64,000 nt of DNA. Origin: Armatimonadota bacterium (lineage in GTDB: Bacteria; Armatimonadota; Fimbriimonadia; Fimbriimonadales; Fimbriimonadaceae). Every line of letters begins with the position of its first letter. Position 1 is the stretch's first letter. A program made the position numbers and the translations under genes. The stretch spans positions 248,001 through 312,000 of the forward strand of contig JACRPN010000011.1 in the NCBI GenBank assembly GCA_016223145.1, given 5' to 3'. The notes below the pieces were generated by a model. It was not told the DNA's origin. It saw nothing but the letters and a program-made list of their open reading frames with translations, and made no database searches. Positions 63,400 through 64,000 of the stretch are shown in pieces.

Positions 63400-64000
63400 T
63401 CACTTTGCCCGAACTGGCATCACGACCCCCATCCTGAAGTCGTATTGCCACGGCACCTTGTCCGGGTCTCCCGCCGCGGGGTCGGCTCCGCACAGCCCCT
63501 TCCAAAGCTCGGAGGTCGTGACCTCACATTCCCGGATATCGGCCAAATCGCAATCCTGCTCGAAGTAGGCTCGGACCGCCGCCAAATCACCCTTTTGAAG
63601 GGCCAGCATCGCGGTTGCCAGGCGCGCACGCGGCCTCGCAAGCGCCTCTGGGCTCAGCTTGCCAAGGAACGCCTCGAGCAGTAGCAGTGAACGGGCGCCC
63701 AAGAACAGCCAGAGGATTTCGTCCATCAGCTTTGGCTCCTCGCCAAGCAGTTCGAACGCGGTCTCGTAGCGTTTGGAAGCGCTCGGCGCATCGCCCTCTA
63801 GGACATCGAGTACCGCAAGATTTCGAACTGCCCAGCCGTTAGGCTGCGCCGCGTAGCTTCGATCCCACGCAGCGCGGGCGGCAACTCGGTCACCCAACTG
63901 AAAGTGCACAACCCCCAATTGGAGCCATGCCCAGGCATCTTTGGGATCCCGGCGCACGGCGGTCTGCAGCACGGGTCGCCACTCGGGCCCGACGAAATCG
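63400..64000 (-). CDS. TPR-repeat protein, 5' end outside the window
   Basis: At least 200 residues; the frame stays open to the window edge (FVGPEWRPVLQTAVRRDPKD). TPR units are clear (AWLQLGVVHFQLGDRVAARA, then AVRNLAVLDVLEGDAPSASK). The pattern resembles the C-terminal TPR part of DUF5107 proteins, a link made from memory. Function unknown. Confidence 0.65.
   Translation of the reverse strand, partial: DFVGPEWRPVLQTAVRRDPKDAWAWLQLGVVHFQLGDRVAARAAWDRSYAAQPNGWAVRNLAVLDVLEGDAPSASKRYETAFELLGEEPKLMDEILWLFLGARSLLLLEAFLGKLSPEALARPRARLATAMLALQKGDLAAVRAYFEQDCDLADIRECEVTTSELWKGLCGADPAAGDPDKVPWQYDFRMGVVMPVRAK

Overview
The window looks like chromosomal DNA of a diderm, type IV-pilus-bearing bacterium, most likely Armatimonadota (Fimbriimonadia-like). 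That placement is inference: it rests on lipid A genes (fabZ, lpxA, lpxB), a pilMNO-pilP-like-pilQ operon led by an ExeA-type ATPase, a giant RHS protein, and an armatimonad-like mix of beta-helix, PhyH and DUF1611 proteins. No rRNA, CRISPR array or phage structural gene is visible.

Bases 1 to about 27,530 form an accessory island, visibly less GC-rich than the rest, that abuts a tRNA-Gln(TTG) at 27,516-27,589. It continues beyond the left edge. It carries a frameshifted TrlF-type PHP/ATPase, an ArdC antirestriction gene with a small partner, a monooxygenase, a membrane protein with two low-complexity partners, a zinc-ribbon membrane protein, a facing membrane-protein/MBL-hydrolase pair, an HNH nuclease, and an overlapping operon of Xre regulator, Mrr-like membrane nuclease and replication-initiator genes. 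Next come a large serine recombinase, a free-standing recombinase-domain protein, a tandem PurE/pseudo-PurE pair, an IS3-family element, and a 7.5-kb RHS locus. In the RHS locus a core gene is followed by two separately encoded tip modules, each with a secreted partner. A 409-aa membrane protein and a second large serine recombinase, whose stop codon lies inside the tRNA gene, close the island. The best candidates for undescribed systems are the PurE pair and the split RHS tip/partner modules.

Bases 27,600-64,000 are GC-rich core genome. In order they hold an M24 aminopeptidase, purQ and purS, a large unknown enzyme-like protein, long-form hisG, a DgcN/DgcA-like D-glutamate pair, a DNA methyltransferase and a small-molecule methyltransferase. 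A sugar-use cluster follows (ABC binding protein, two permeases, PhyH oxygenase, beta-helix/PA14 protein, araA). After it come a prenyl synthase facing a DUF1015 gene, a PhnP-like MBL hydrolase, ruvA-ruvB, a sarcosine-oxidase-like flavoenzyme, fabZ-lpxA-lpxB, a candidate small RNA, the pilus operon with a strong terminator, a membrane protein and a TPR protein that runs off the right edge.

Many core intergenic gaps contain families of short palindromic or low-complexity repeats. Similar sequence occurs in frame inside purQ and the DNA methyltransferase, and one repeat has apparently replaced the 5' end of a sugar permease gene.
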